64,000 bases of DNA, taken from contig NZ_WNXQ01000003.1 in assembly GCF_009789075.1 (NCBI RefSeq), positions 310,001-374,000 of the forward strand. Reading direction: 5' to 3'. Shown here in pieces: positions 1 to 10,172 of this stretch. The DNA is from Pseudooceanicola pacificus. GTDB taxonomy: Bacteria > Pseudomonadota > Alphaproteobacteria > Rhodobacterales > Rhodobacteraceae. The translations under genes and the position numbers were made by a program. Numbering within the stretch: the first letter of the stretch is position 1; every line of letters begins with the position of its first letter. The notes beneath the pieces are model-generated. The model saw nothing but the letters and a program-made list of their open reading frames with translations. It ran no database searches and was not told the DNA's origin.

Positions 1-818
1 CGCAGCCCGTCGGCGAGCCGTGCGCAGCGGCTGTTGGCTGTCCGCGCGCAGTCGAGCCACAGCCCGTCCTCCAGATAGGCCTCCATCTGCGCCGACAGGT
101 AGCGGTGTTTCGAAAACAGATGCGCCCCCCGTTTGCGGCGCAGCTCGAACTCCCAGGCCCGGGCCGGGTCGAAGAAGATCACCGCCTCGACCCCCAGGCA
201 GCCGTTCTTGGTCCCGCCCAGCGACAGGGCATCGACCCCCGCGCGCCAGGTCATGTCGGCGGGCGTGCAGTTGAGCGCGGCCAGCGCATTGGCAAAGCGC
301 GCCCCGTCCAGATAGACCGGCAGGCCGTAGGATTTCGCCACCCCGCAGAGCGCCTCGACCTCGGCCACGGTATAGACCCGCCCCAGCTCGGTTGTCTGGG
401 TCAACGCCACCGGGCCGCGCTGCGGCCCGTGTACGCCGCGCATCTCCTCCCCGGCGATCGAGGCCTCCAGCGCCTCGGGCGTCAGCTTGTCGCCGCTGCC
501 CACCAGCGTCAGCTTGGCGCCGCCGGTGTAGAATTCCGGCGCGTTGCATTCGTCCTCGTGGATATGCGCCGCGGGCGCGCAAAAGATCGTCTGGAAGGGC
601 TGCGTCAGCGTGGCCAGCGCCAGCACATTGGCGGCGGTGCCGGTGGCGACCAGGTAGACGGCGGCCTCGGGCGCCTCGAACAACTCGCGCACCGTGGCGG
701 TGACCCGCGCCATCGCCGCATCCGCCCCGTAAGAGCCCTGCCAGCCCTCGTTCTCGCGCGTCACGGCGGCCATCACCTTGGGATGGGCCGGGCCCGCATT
801 GTCGGAATTCATGAACAT
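1..818 (-). CDS. ltaE: Low-specificity L-threonine aldolase (partial, 3' end cut by window edge)
   Basis: PLP enzyme that splits L-threonine or L-allo-threonine into glycine and acetaldehyde. The visible 272 codons begin with the family's N-terminus (NSDNAGPAHPKVMAAV) and contain the PLP-lysine motif SLGGTKNG, with the lysine at about residue 204; the C-terminal domain is outside the window. The ATG overlaps the stop of the upstream YkgJ-type gene by one base (TGATG), so it is probably translated with that gene and ribF. A second in-frame ATG two codons later is possible. The family is beta-eliminating lyase/threonine aldolase; substrate stereochemistry cannot be told from sequence. Confidence 0.9.
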   Translation of the reverse strand, partial: MFMNSDNAGPAHPKVMAAVTRENEGWQGSYGADAAMARVTATVRELFEAPEAAVYLVATGTAANVLALATLTQPFQTIFCAPAAHIHEDECNAPEFYTGGAKLTLVGSGDKLTPEALEASIAGEEMRGVHGPQRGPVALTQTTELGRVYTVAEVEALCGVAKSYGLPVYLDGARFANALAALNCTPADMTWRAGVDALSLGGTKNGCLGVEAVIFFDPARAWEFELRRKRGAHLFSKHRYLSAQMEAYLEDGLWLDCARTANSRCARLADGL

Positions 819-1288
819 CAGGTCGGCTCCTCTATGATGTGGTCCTCCCAGTCTTCCTCGTCGATCTCGAACTCGGGCACCGTGCGCAGCTGCATCGACA
901 CCCCGGCCTCGTGCACCGACTCGGCGCTGCCCGAGATCAGCGGATGCCAGTCGAACAGCGGCTTGCCCTCCCACAGCAGACGGTAGGCGCAGGTGACCGG
1001 CATCCAGTACATGTGCTGGTCCAGGTTGCTGACCCTGAGCGTGATGCATTCCGGCACGAACTGGTGGCGGATCGGATATTGCGCGCAGCGGCAGGTGGTG
1101 TCGTCGAACAGGCGGCAGGCGACGCGGGTCAGGGCGACCTCGCCGGTTTCCTCGTCCTCCAGCTTGTTCAGGCAGCATTTTCCGCAGCCGTCGCAGAGGG
1201 CTTCCCATTCCTTCTGCGTCATCTTGGCAAGCGGCACGGTGTCCCAGTACCGCGGGCGCAGGCCGGTGCGGTCGATGGGATCGCTCAT
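818..1288 (-). CDS. YkgJ/YcgN family cysteine-cluster protein (UPF0260)
   Basis: A 156-residue protein with the family's conserved cysteine cluster CDGCGKCC (Cys32, 35, 38, 39) followed by further cysteines around CRLFDDTTCRCAQYP and PECITL, a pattern consistent with Fe-S or zinc binding. Its biochemical role is not established. The start at 1288 makes a 4-base ATGA overlap with the end of ribF, which is a better choice than the upstream in-frame ATG inside ribF. It lies between ribF and the threonine aldolase gene in an overlapping, presumably co-transcribed, trio. Confidence 0.9.
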   Translation of the reverse strand: MSDPIDRTGLRPRYWDTVPLAKMTQKEWEALCDGCGKCCLNKLEDEETGEVALTRVACRLFDDTTCRCAQYPIRHQFVPECITLRVSNLDQHMYWMPVTCAYRLLWEGKPLFDWHPLISGSAESVHEAGVSMQLRTVPEFEIDEEDWEDHIIEEPT

Positions 1289-2223
1289 GCCGCGGCCAGG
1301 ATCGCGCGGGCGCGCGCGCAATCGGCATCCATCTGCGCGATCAGCCCGTCCAGCCCGTCGAATGTCATCTCGGGGCGCAGATAATCGACCAGCGCCACCG
1401 ACAGCGGCGTGCCGTAGAGATCGCCGCTGAAATCGAACAGGAAGGTTTCCAGGTTCGGCACCTCGCCGTTGAACTGCGGCCGCATGCCCAGCGAGGCGGC
1501 GCCGTGATAGTGGCCCTTGAACTGCCCCTCCAGCACCTCGACCAGCACGGCATAGACGCCGAATTTCGGCTGATGCAGCCCCGCGATCGACATATTGGCC
1601 GTGGGAAAGCCCAGATCGCGCCCGCGCTGATCGCCGGTGACCACCGGCCCCTCGATCCGGTGCCAGTGGCCCAGCATGGCGGCGGCATCGCGGGGGCGGC
1701 CCTCGGACAGGGCCTCGCGGATCGCGGTGGATGAGACGCGGATGCCGTCCCCCTCCACCAGCCGGGCGACGGTGACGCCGAAGCCCAGTTCGGCGCCAAA
1801 GGCCTGCAGCGTGGCGGTGTTTCCGGCGCGGCCCTTGCCGAACTGGAAATCCTCGCCCACCACCACATGGCGCAGGCCCAGCCCGCCGACCAGCACGTCG
1901 CGGGCAAAGTCTTCGGGCGTCAGCGCCGCAAGCGCGCGGTTGAAGTTCAGCTCATAGAGCTTTTCGACACCGATCTTCTGCAGCCGGTGCGCCCGGGCGT
2001 CCGGCCCGGTCAGGCGGAACGGCGCGGCATCGGGGGCGAAGAGCTGGCGGGGATGCGGTTCGAAGGTCACGGCCCCCAGCGGGGCGCCGATCTCTGCTCC
2101 GGCCTTGCGCGCCAGGTCGATCACCGCCTGGTGGCCAAGGTGCACGCCATCGAAATTCCCGATCGCGGCGCTGGCGCCACGGTCGGCCTGAGACACGTAT
2201 CTGTAATCCCGGATGATCCGCAT
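1285..2223 (-). CDS. ribF: Bifunctional riboflavin kinase / FAD synthetase
   Basis: Makes FMN from riboflavin and then FAD from FMN, both with ATP. The 312-residue length is normal. The N-terminal nucleotidyltransferase domain shows GNFDGVHLGHQ at about residue 22 and TFEPHPRQLF; the C-terminal flavokinase domain carries GRDLGFPTAN (about residue 200) and the NLETFLFDFSGDLYG stretch. It is the first gene of an overlapping minus-strand trio. No other riboflavin gene is nearby. Confidence 0.96.
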   Translation of the reverse strand: MRIIRDYRYVSQADRGASAAIGNFDGVHLGHQAVIDLARKAGAEIGAPLGAVTFEPHPRQLFAPDAAPFRLTGPDARAHRLQKIGVEKLYELNFNRALAALTPEDFARDVLVGGLGLRHVVVGEDFQFGKGRAGNTATLQAFGAELGFGVTVARLVEGDGIRVSSTAIREALSEGRPRDAAAMLGHWHRIEGPVVTGDQRGRDLGFPTANMSIAGLHQPKFGVYAVLVEVLEGQFKGHYHGAASLGMRPQFNGEVPNLETFLFDFSGDLYGTPLSVALVDYLRPEMTFDGLDGLIAQMDADCARARAILAAA

Positions 2224-2366
2224 GGCGAAGGGTTATCGCCGCCCCGCGCCGGGCGCAAGCGGGGAAGGGCCAGCCGCCGCCGGCCAGGGCGCGTGCCGCA
2301 TCGCAGCAGGCCCGGGAACGCCAGGGACTTCAGCGGCTTGCCGGGCAAAGCTCGGGTTGTGCGGGT

Positions 2367-2810
2367 TCAGTCGAACTTGCGCGACGGCGCCAGCACGGTG
2401 GCCTCGCCGATCATCACCTTCTTGCCGTCGACGGTGCAGCGGCAATCCAGCTGCACGCGGCGTTTGGCGTGGTCGATGCCGATCACCTCGACCTCGGCCG
2501 TGACCATGTCGCCGGGGCGCACGGGGGCCAGGAATTTCAGCGTCTGGCCCATGTAGACGGTGCCGTGGCCGGGCAGCTGCTCGCCGATGACGGCCGAGAC
2601 CAGCCCGGCGGTCAGCATCCCGTGGGCGATGCGCCCCTCGAAGATGGTGTCCTGCGCATAGGCATCGTCCAGATGCACGGGGTTCCGGTCGGTCGAGACC
2701 TCGGCGAAGAGTTCGATGTCGCGATCCGTCACCACTTTGCGCAGGTGGCGGGTCATGCCCATCTCGATATCCTCGATGCAGATCGTTCCGCGGGGGAAAT
2801 TGTCCAACAT
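2367..2810 (-). CDS. MaoC-type (R)-hydratase/dehydratase domain protein
   Basis: A 147-residue single hot-dog domain protein. The hydratase-2 signature is present: aspartate and histidine in NPVHLDDAYA followed by AHGMLTAGL, the usual catalytic D-x4-H pair of enoyl-CoA hydratases. The exact acyl-CoA substrate is unknown. I chose the ATG at 2810 because GGAG lies six bases before it; an ATG at 2828 and a longer reading frame to 2921 also exist. A sigma-70-like promoter lies just upstream, so it may be transcribed apart from the HAD gene 117 bp away. Confidence 0.88.
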   Translation of the reverse strand: MLDNFPRGTICIEDIEMGMTRHLRKVVTDRDIELFAEVSTDRNPVHLDDAYAQDTIFEGRIAHGMLTAGLVSAVIGEQLPGHGTVYMGQTLKFLAPVRPGDMVTAEVEVIGIDHAKRRVQLDCRCTVDGKKVMIGEATVLAPSRKFD

Positions 2811-2886
2811 CCGGTACTCCTGGATCATCTCCGCCCCGGCATCGGGACGGTAATTTTCAAACGCATCAGCGCCCGGGTGGGTAACT

Positions 2887-2914
2887 TTATTACTTTGCGG
2901 GCGCAGAAATGCAA
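2887..2914 (-). promoter_or_regulatory. Candidate sigma-70 promoter for the MaoC gene
   Basis: Read on the minus strand: TTGCAT (2914-2909), 16-base spacer, TAATAA (2892-2887), about 77 bases before the chosen ATG. The stretch is AT-rich compared with its surroundings. Inference from box similarity only. Confidence 0.4.
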
Positions 2915-2927
2915 CCCCCAATTGGTA

Positions 2928-3800
2928 TTACCTCAATTTGCCGATAGCATGGGTGGGCTGTGTCTTTTCCTTGTCAAGAAAGGCGTTTAGCGCCGTTTCT
3001 TCGGGTTGGGTGACGGTGCGTGTTTCCGCCGCAGCCAGCCCGCCGGTGATGAACAGGGAATCGTAATCCTCGCCAACCGCGCCCAGGATATCGGTCGCGA
3101 TCCCGTCGCCGATGCAAAGGATCCGCTCCTTCGGCACGTCGCGGCCAAGCGCGGCAAGCCGCAGGCGGGCCAGGTCGTAGATCGGCGGATGCGGCTTGCC
3201 GAAATACAGGCTCTCGCCCCCCATCTCGGTATAAAGCCGCGCCACCGCGCCGGCGCACCATTCCCGGCTCTCGCCCCGGTCGACCACGATATCGGGATTG
3301 GCGCAGAGCAGTTTCAGCCCCTTCTGCTTGGCATACAGCAGTTCCGGCCGCAGCACCGAGGGGTCGGCGAAGGGATCGAAGGGCCCGGTGCAGACGATGC
3401 CCTCGGCCTCCTCCAGCGGGACGGCCTCGACGTGCAGGGGGTGTTCCAGCACTTTCAGCGGCTCGAAAAACGCCGTGTCGCGGCTTTCCCCGATGAAGAA
3501 GACCTTTTGCCCCACGGCCCCCTGGAACATGGCCGAGCGCGCGCTGTCGCCCGAGGTGGCGATGGTGTCCCAGGCATCTTCGGGCACGCCAAAGATCACC
3601 AGCTGCTTTTCCACGCCGCGCCGCGCGCGGGGGGAATTGGTGACCAGCACCACCACGCCGCCCCGGGCGCGATAGGCCTGCAGGGCGGCCACGGCTTCGG
3701 GCAGGGCCTTCACCCCGTCGTGCACGCAGCCCCAGAGGTCGACAAACAGGGCGTCGTACTGGGCGGAAATCTCGGAAAGGGCGGTGATGATGCGGGTCAT
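2928..3800 (-). CDS. HAD-superfamily hydrolase, TIGR01459-type
   Basis: A 290-residue HAD phosphohydrolase of the NagD-like class IIA type. Motif I is seen as FVDLWGCVHDG (nucleophile aspartate near residue 20), motif II as VVLVTNSPR, motif III as FGKPHPPIYD and motif IV as CIGDGIATDILGA. A start at 3800 gives the family N-terminus MTRIITALSEI; the frame is open for 77 codons further upstream, but that stretch is arginine-rich with no family similarity. The substrate is unknown. It follows the pyrophosphatase gene after a terminator. Confidence 0.9.
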   Translation of the reverse strand: MTRIITALSEISAQYDALFVDLWGCVHDGVKALPEAVAALQAYRARGGVVVLVTNSPRARRGVEKQLVIFGVPEDAWDTIATSGDSARSAMFQGAVGQKVFFIGESRDTAFFEPLKVLEHPLHVEAVPLEEAEGIVCTGPFDPFADPSVLRPELLYAKQKGLKLLCANPDIVVDRGESREWCAGAVARLYTEMGGESLYFGKPHPPIYDLARLRLAALGRDVPKERILCIGDGIATDILGAVGEDYDSLFITGGLAAAETRTVTQPEETALNAFLDKEKTQPTHAIGKLR

Positions 3801-3892
3801 GGGGGCCTGCGCTGTGGCTGCGGTCTGACGCCGGGCACCCGGCGCGGGGCCTTGATGGCGCAATCCGGCGTGGGAGGCCAGCCCGAAGGCGG

Positions 3893-3920
3893 AAAAGAAA
3901 AGGGCGCCCCGCGGCGCCCT
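3893..3920 (-). terminator. Rho-independent terminator of ppaC
   Basis: On the minus strand an 8-bp perfect stem AGGGCGCC/GGCGCCCT with loop GCGG is followed by TTTCTTTT. It begins 26 bases after the ppaC stop codon. Confidence 0.8.
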
Positions 3921-3945
3921 TGTGTCGATCCGTATCCGGCAGCGA

Positions 3946-4866
3946 TCAGACCTTGAGCGCCGGGATGATCTGCTTCTTGCGCGACATGACGCCGGGCAGC
4001 ACAACCGCGTCACCCGACACCGTGGCGCCAAAGCTCTTTTCGGCCACGGTCTTCACCAGGTCGTTGGGCACCAGCAGGGTCGCTTCCTCGTTCAGGATGT
4101 CGACGACAAACAGCAGCACCTGATCGCAGCCGTCCTCGGCCGCCACGCTGGTCATCGTCTCCATCAGCGAGGCCTTGCGGTCCAGCACGATCTTGGGCGC
4201 GGTGGTTTCCAGCACCGAGACGCGGAACTTGGTGCCGTCGACGGCATATTCCTTGCTGTCCATGCGCAGCAGTTCGGCATCCGAGAATTCGGACACGTCC
4301 GATTTCGCCTCGAACATTTCCGAGGCATAGGCCGACAGGTCGATGCCCAGCTCGCCGGCCAGCTTTTCGGCCAGGGTCTTGTCCTGCTCGGTCGTGGTGG
4401 GCGAGCGGAATTCCAGCGTGTCGGACAGGATGCACGACAGCATCAGGCCCTTGATCGTGTCGGTCATCTTGGCGTCGTTCGGGCCCATCAGGTTGTGCAT
4501 GATGGTCGCGGTGCAGGCCAGCGGCTTGATGGTGATGTCGATCGGGCCCTTGGTTTCCAGCCCGCCGGTCAGCTTGTGGTGGTCGATGATCTGGATCACC
4601 TCGGCGTCGTTGATCGAGGCGGGCAGCTCGGCCGGGTTGTTGGTGTCCACGATGACGACCTTGTCGTCGGCGGTGACGTCGCTGATGATCTCGGGCATGT
4701 CGCAGCCCCATTTCTTCAGCACGAAGGCCGCTTCGGTATTGGGCTGGCCCAGCAGTTTCGCCTCGGCCGGCTGGCCGCGCACCTCGCTCAGATACCAGGC
4801 CCAGATCAGCGGAGAGCCGGTGGAGTCGGTGTCGGGGGATTTGTGGCCGAAAACCTTGATCGTCAT
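3946..4866 (-). CDS. ppaC: Manganese-dependent inorganic pyrophosphatase (family II)
   Basis: Hydrolyses pyrophosphate to phosphate in the cytoplasm. The protein is 306 residues and shows the DHH-family metal-binding motifs: FGHKSPDTDST near the N-terminus, IVDTNNP, and the DHH motif IIDHHKLTGG near residue 95, then the DHHA2 C-terminal domain ending MSRKKQIIPAL, which supplies substrate-binding Ser-Arg-Lys residues. It is a monocistronic gene with its own terminator. Rhodobacterales often carry this family instead of the family I enzyme, which is not visible here. Confidence 0.96.
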   Translation of the reverse strand: MTIKVFGHKSPDTDSTGSPLIWAWYLSEVRGQPAEAKLLGQPNTEAAFVLKKWGCDMPEIISDVTADDKVVIVDTNNPAELPASINDAEVIQIIDHHKLTGGLETKGPIDITIKPLACTATIMHNLMGPNDAKMTDTIKGLMLSCILSDTLEFRSPTTTEQDKTLAEKLAGELGIDLSAYASEMFEAKSDVSEFSDAELLRMDSKEYAVDGTKFRVSVLETTAPKIVLDRKASLMETMTSVAAEDGCDQVLLFVVDILNEEATLLVPNDLVKTVAEKSFGATVSGDAVVLPGVMSRKKQIIPALKV

Positions 4867-5136
4867 GTAAACTGTCCGTCGGTTGGAGGTGAGTTCGGCG
4901 CTTTATAGAAAGGCCGCCAGCCCTTGTCACCCGCCCGAAAGGGAGGAGAGCGCAATGGCGACAATCAGACCCAGCATAGCGGCACTGCGGGTGCCCCACG
5001 CTCTGCCCTGCAGGCCCGGGGAAAGGCGCCGGCGGCGCAAGGGCAGGGATCGCGCCCGCCACGTCCCCGCGCGGGGGCTGTTGCGGTGCCCGGTGCCGGG
5101 GTTAGACTGCGCCAAAAGGGTAGAAGGGCAGGGCAG

Positions 5137-5808
5137 GTGCGCGAAACCGAACTCTACGGGCCGGTCAAGGCATGGCTGCAGGCGCGCGGCTTCGAGGTGA
5201 AGGGAGAGGTCGGCGCCGCTGACGTGATGGCCCTGCACCCCGAGGCCCCCGACGAGCCGGTGCTGATCGAGCTCAAGACCGGCTTTACCCTGTCGCTGCT
5301 GCATCAGGGCATTGCCCGGCAGGCGGTGACCGACTGGGTCTATCTCGCCGTGCCCCGCCCGGCCCGCAGCCGGCGCGGCACCCCGCCCGAGGTGACGCTC
5401 TGCCGCCGCCTGGGGCTGGGGCTGATCCATGTCCGCCTGCGTGACGGCCATGTCGAGGTGCTTTGCGATCCCGGCCCCTATGCGCCGCGCAAGTCCAGGG
5501 CGCGCCGCACGCGGCTGCTGCGGGAATGGGCCCGGCGGCGGGGCGATCCGAATGACGGCGGGGCCACGCGGTTCGGCATCGTCACCTCGTACCGGCAGGA
5601 TGCGGTGGCCTGTGCCCGGGTGCTGGCCGCGCGCGGTGCGCTGCGCGGGGCCGAGGTCGCGCGCGAAACCGGCATTGCCCATGCCACCCGCCTGCTGCGC
5701 GACGATCATTACGGCTGGTTCGAAAGGGTCGGGCGCGGGGTCTATGCGCTTACCGCCGCCGGGCGCCAGGGCCTGGCGGACTGGGCCGACGCGCTGGACC
5801 CTGAGTGA
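5137..5808 (+). CDS. DUF2161 domain protein (putative nuclease-like fold)
   Basis: A 223-residue protein matching DUF2161 as I know the family. The N-terminal half (VRETELYGPVKAWLQARGFEV, then a conserved LIELKTGFTLSLLHQGIARQ region) resembles a PD-(D/E)xK core, where ELK supplies the E-x-K. The C-terminal part looks like a small winged helix (RFGIVTSYRQ, then RVGRGVYALTAAG). The GTG at 5137 is my choice because it begins the conserved part and GGGCAG precedes it; the frame stays open to 4924. Some databases call it a phosphodiesterase; I see no direct support for that. Confidence 0.75.
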   Translation: MRETELYGPVKAWLQARGFEVKGEVGAADVMALHPEAPDEPVLIELKTGFTLSLLHQGIARQAVTDWVYLAVPRPARSRRGTPPEVTLCRRLGLGLIHVRLRDGHVEVLCDPGPYAPRKSRARRTRLLREWARRRGDPNDGGATRFGIVTSYRQDAVACARVLAARGALRGAEVARETGIAHATRLLRDDHYGWFERVGRGVYALTAAGRQGLADWADALDPE

Positions 5809-5823
5809 GGGCGCGCGCGCCTC

Positions 5824-6186
5824 TCAGGCGGCGGCGGGCAGCGCGTCCAGAGGGGTCTGCTGGTGCTGCACCAGCCGCCAGCCGTCGCCGGTCCGCGCCC
5901 AGGTCGAACTGCACATCGCCCGGTAGGGCGCATCGCCATCCCTGAGCGCCGAGGCGGTGTAGCACAGCACCGCCAGGCCGTCGGTGCGGGCCAGGTGGCG
6001 GCTGTCCATCGCGACCTGCTGCCAGCGGGGCGCATCCTTCAGGCTGTCGAGGATCGCCTCGCCCTCCAGCACGCCGGTTCCGGGAAAAGACATCAGGCAG
6101 GCCGGTGCCAGGCGGTTGCGCAGGGCGTCGGTTCCCCCGGTCCAGAGCAGTTCCTCGATGTCCCATAATTTGGTGTCGTCGGTCAT
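5824..6186 (-). CDS. SnoaL/DUF4440-like nuclear-transport-factor-2 fold protein
   Basis: A 120-residue protein with the layout of small NTF2-like proteins: an N-terminal helix (LWDIEELLWTGGTDALRNRL), a central FPGTGVLEGEAIL segment, and C-terminal strands ending CSSTWARTGDGWRLVQHQQTP, typical of DUF4440 proteins. The family includes enzymes and ligand-binding proteins; no function can be assigned. It is on the minus strand downstream of the DUF4105 gene, 64 bases after its stop, so it may share that transcript. Confidence 0.72.
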   Translation of the reverse strand: MTDDTKLWDIEELLWTGGTDALRNRLAPACLMSFPGTGVLEGEAILDSLKDAPRWQQVAMDSRHLARTDGLAVLCYTASALRDGDAPYRAMCSSTWARTGDGWRLVQHQQTPLDALPAAA

Positions 6187-6250
6187 GACAGGGTCCTCCG
6201 GTGTCACCTGACAGACGCACAGGCAGGGCGCCGGGTTCCACCGGCGCCGC

Positions 6251-7279
6251 TCAATCGCGCATGATGCGTGCGTCGCTGCCGGATCTGGCGGGCAGGGGCC
6301 GGGCCGGTTCATCGGCCGAGGCCATATGCGCCGCATGCCCGCCGGCATCGGCCATCGCGCCCATGGCCTGCAGGCAGTCGGGCAGGTGCCCGGACAGGAC
6401 GACGCGCCAGTTCACCTTCATGTCGGGCTGGGTCTGGCGCGCGATGTCCAGCAGGGTCGTGGCGATGGTCTGTGTCAGGCTGCTGTAAAACGCCGGACGC
6501 TCGGCCAGTTCCTGCGCGAGATCGACATAGGACATGAATACCTCGCGCCGCTGTTCGTGTGACAGTGTCAGCGTCTGGCTATGCATGGCATCCCCCAGCC
6601 GGCTGGACCAGGCACGCAGGATGTCCTGATCGGTCGCCGCGATCAGCACCACCTCGAACTGGCGGAACAGGGCGCCGATGGGGCTGTAGGTCTCATCCGC
6701 CTCGCGCCGCACCTGCACCGAAAACACCACGGTGCGGCCATCGTCAAAGCCGAAGCGGACAAGATGCCGGGCGATGTCCGGCCCGTCGGTATCGGCCGAG
6801 ATCAGCTCGACCGTCGAAAGCGCCGCAAGGTCGTAGCCGTGGCTTTCCCAGCGTTCCATCACCGGTCCGGCGCGGTCGAAGTTGCGGACATTGTCCAGCA
6901 GCACCTCGTCGCCATTCACCCGGGCCGTGACGCCATGCGCCACCTCGGGGGCCCAGTCCCGCGCGTCGGACGGCTGGATCGAGCCATACCAGCCCGCCGC
7001 CGTCAGCCCCATGATGGCCAGCGCCGACCAGCCCAGCTGGCTGCCGCGGAATTTCAGCACCAGCGCCGAAACCGTCGCGGCGGCCACAACGGCCCAGCAG
7101 ATGTAAAGCGGCACGCCCTCCTGATGGACCGAAAAGGCGACGGCGCACCATCCGGCCAGGGTTGCGGTCGCCAGGAAAAAGGCGATCTGCCTGGCCCTTC
7201 GGCCGAGGCGGGCAAGGCGCGCGGAGGTGTCGCGGCCGCTGTTTTTAATCGAATTCTCTGCAGTCGTGCCGGCCGTCAT
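6251..7279 (-). CDS. DUF4105 domain membrane protein
   Basis: A 342-residue protein with three hydrophobic segments near the N-terminus (about residues 33-52, 58-76 and 85-98) and a long soluble domain carrying DUF4105 hallmarks: VRNFDRAG near residue 135, VELISADTDG, RHLVRFGFDDGRTVVFSVQVRREADETYSPIGALFRQF, and a later YVDLAQELAERPAFYSSLTQTIATT stretch. The domain is periplasmic in characterised neighbours of this family and may act in envelope biology; that is inference. A GGAGG Shine-Dalgarno lies eight bases before the ATG, fixing the start. Confidence 0.82.
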   Translation of the reverse strand: MTAGTTAENSIKNSGRDTSARLARLGRRARQIAFFLATATLAGWCAVAFSVHQEGVPLYICWAVVAAATVSALVLKFRGSQLGWSALAIMGLTAAGWYGSIQPSDARDWAPEVAHGVTARVNGDEVLLDNVRNFDRAGPVMERWESHGYDLAALSTVELISADTDGPDIARHLVRFGFDDGRTVVFSVQVRREADETYSPIGALFRQFEVVLIAATDQDILRAWSSRLGDAMHSQTLTLSHEQRREVFMSYVDLAQELAERPAFYSSLTQTIATTLLDIARQTQPDMKVNWRVVLSGHLPDCLQAMGAMADAGGHAAHMASADEPARPLPARSGSDARIMRD

Positions 7280-7806
7280 CGAATGGCCTCCATAATGCTG
7301 ACTTTGCGAGGGAAAGGATAACCGGGAAATCGGTAACGACAGGCCTGCGCCGAAACATGGCGCAGGGTCGGCGGTCAGACCCTGACCCGGTGCCGCCGCG
7401 CCGCGGTGTGGGATCTGACCGGGCCGATCTGGCGGCGAGAGGAGTCCTGCAAGGCAGCATGTGCCGGAGACGCGGCGCGGATCGTGATGTGGCGTGTCAT
7501 GGTGTCTGTCCTTAACGTGTCGGGGCCTCGCCGCTTTGCGGTCTTAGGCTTCCGTCTACCCATTGTTAGCCTACAAAGGGTTTCGGGCGGCGTTGGGTTC
7601 GATTTGTGACGAAACAGGGGGCATATTTTGCGGCAAGGCGAGCGGCATTCTCCCCTGAGTTGCGCGCTGTGCCGCCCGTGCCTGCGATGCGGAATGCGTG
7701 GCCGTCTGCCGGCGATGTGCGGAACGCGGTCCCGCCGGTCCGGGGCGGGGCCGGGCCACTGTCCGCCGGTACCGCAAAACCGGCGGAGATTTTTGCCAGG
7801 GATCGC
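7280..7806. other. Non-coding stretch between DUF4105 gene and groES promoter
   Basis: About 530 bases with no confidently assigned gene. It holds one weak small-ORF candidate (7375-7500) and the start of the groESL control region. I see no tRNA or terminator in it. Confidence 0.5.
7375..7500 (-). CDS. Possible 41-residue basic small protein
   Basis: An ORF starting MTRHITIRAASPAHAAL with AAGGA eight bases upstream of its ATG. The product is rich in Arg and His and has no domain that I recognise. It stands alone in the gap between the DUF4105 gene and groES. Chance ORFs of this length are common at this GC content, so the Shine-Dalgarno is the only real support. Confidence 0.3.
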   Translation of the reverse strand: MTRHITIRAASPAHAALQDSSRRQIGPVRSHTAARRHRVRV

Positions 7807-7835
7807 TTGACTCGGCTTCGACACCTCCCTAGCTA
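7807..7835 (+). promoter_or_regulatory. Sigma-70-like promoter of groESL
   Basis: TTGACT (7807-7812), 17-base spacer, TAGCTA (7830-7835). The expected transcription start falls at about 7842, directly at the CIRCE element, which is the usual geometry for HrcA repression. Confidence 0.65.
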
Positions 7836-7842
7836 TGCGCCG

Positions 7843-7869
7843 TTAGCACTCGACACTAACGAGTGATAA
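7843..7869 (+). promoter_or_regulatory. CIRCE operator (HrcA site) of groESL
   Basis: TTAGCACTC (7843-7851), 9-base spacer, GAGTGATAA (7861-7869). It differs from the consensus TTAGCACTC-N9-GAGTGCTAA at one position of the right arm. It lies 65 bases before the groES ATG and overlaps the predicted transcription start, so HrcA should repress groESL at normal temperature. Confidence 0.93.
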
Positions 7870-7934
7870 CGGCCGCCGGCCAGATTAGGTCCCGGGGGCC
7901 GTAGGGAGTAACTTTGAGCCAAGGAGCCTCAGAG

Positions 7935-8246
7935 ATGGCATTCAAACCTCTGCATGACCGCGTTCTCGTGCGTCGCGTCGAAAGCGAAGAGAAAACCAAA
8001 GGCGGTCTGATCATCCCCGACAGCGCAAAGGAAAAGCCGGCAGAAGGCGAAGTGATCGCCTGCGGTGACGGCGCGCGCAAGGACAGCGGTGAGCTGATCG
8101 ACATGGCAGTGAAGCCGGGCGACCGGATCCTGTTCGGCAAATGGTCCGGCACCGAAGTCACCGTCGACGGTGAAGAGCTGCTGATCATGAAAGAAAGCGA
8201 CATCCTGGGCGTCATCACGGATTCGGCAGCCGCCAAGGCCGCCTGA
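7935..8246 (+). CDS. groES: Co-chaperonin GroES
   Basis: The 103-residue heptameric lid of the GroEL chaperonin. The sequence runs from [21 protein letters not shown] through the mobile loop ([19 protein letters not shown]) to [17 protein letters not shown]. The ATG at 7935 is preceded by AAGGAG eight bases away and gives the family N-terminus; an in-frame upstream start would add seven residues without support. It is first in the groES-groEL operon under CIRCE control. Confidence 0.97.
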   Translation: MAFKPLHDRVLVRRVESEEKTKGGLIIPDSAKEKPAEGEVIACGDGARKDSGELIDMAVKPGDRILFGKWSGTEVTVDGEELLIMKESDILGVITDSAAAKAA

Positions 8247-8270
8247 ATCCCCCGGATCGTCTGATAGTAA

Positions 8271-9932
<1,662 letters not shown>

Positions 9933-9958
9933 TCTGCCGATCCAATTCGGATCAAAGG

Positions 9959-9983
9959 AAGGGGGCCCTCGTGGCCCCCTTTC
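9959..9983 (+). terminator. Rho-independent terminator of groESL
   Basis: GGGGGCC (9961-9967), loop CTCGT, GGCCCCC (9973-9979), flanked by AA and TTT. It begins about 27 bases after the groEL stop. Confidence 0.8.
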
Positions 9984-10172
9984 TGCATCCTTGGGGATTA
10001 TCCCTTGGAACCAAGGCCTTGATTGCGCATTTTCCGTGCAGGCCGGCGCAAATCCGCTGCCGACCGGTGCCGCGCCGCGGCATTTCGCGGGCATGCGGGC
10101 CCGGGCTGAGCTAGCTTGCATCCCAGGCCCGGACTGCAAGATCCGGCAGAGCGGGACGGCTGGACATTTGGA

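Noticed and set aside
4955-5200. An ORF starting at ATG 4955 after a strong GGGAGGAGAG sequence
   Set aside because: Its Arg-rich product has no similarity to anything I know and it overlaps the DUF2161 gene in another frame; the Shine-Dalgarno match may be chance or belong to a leader.
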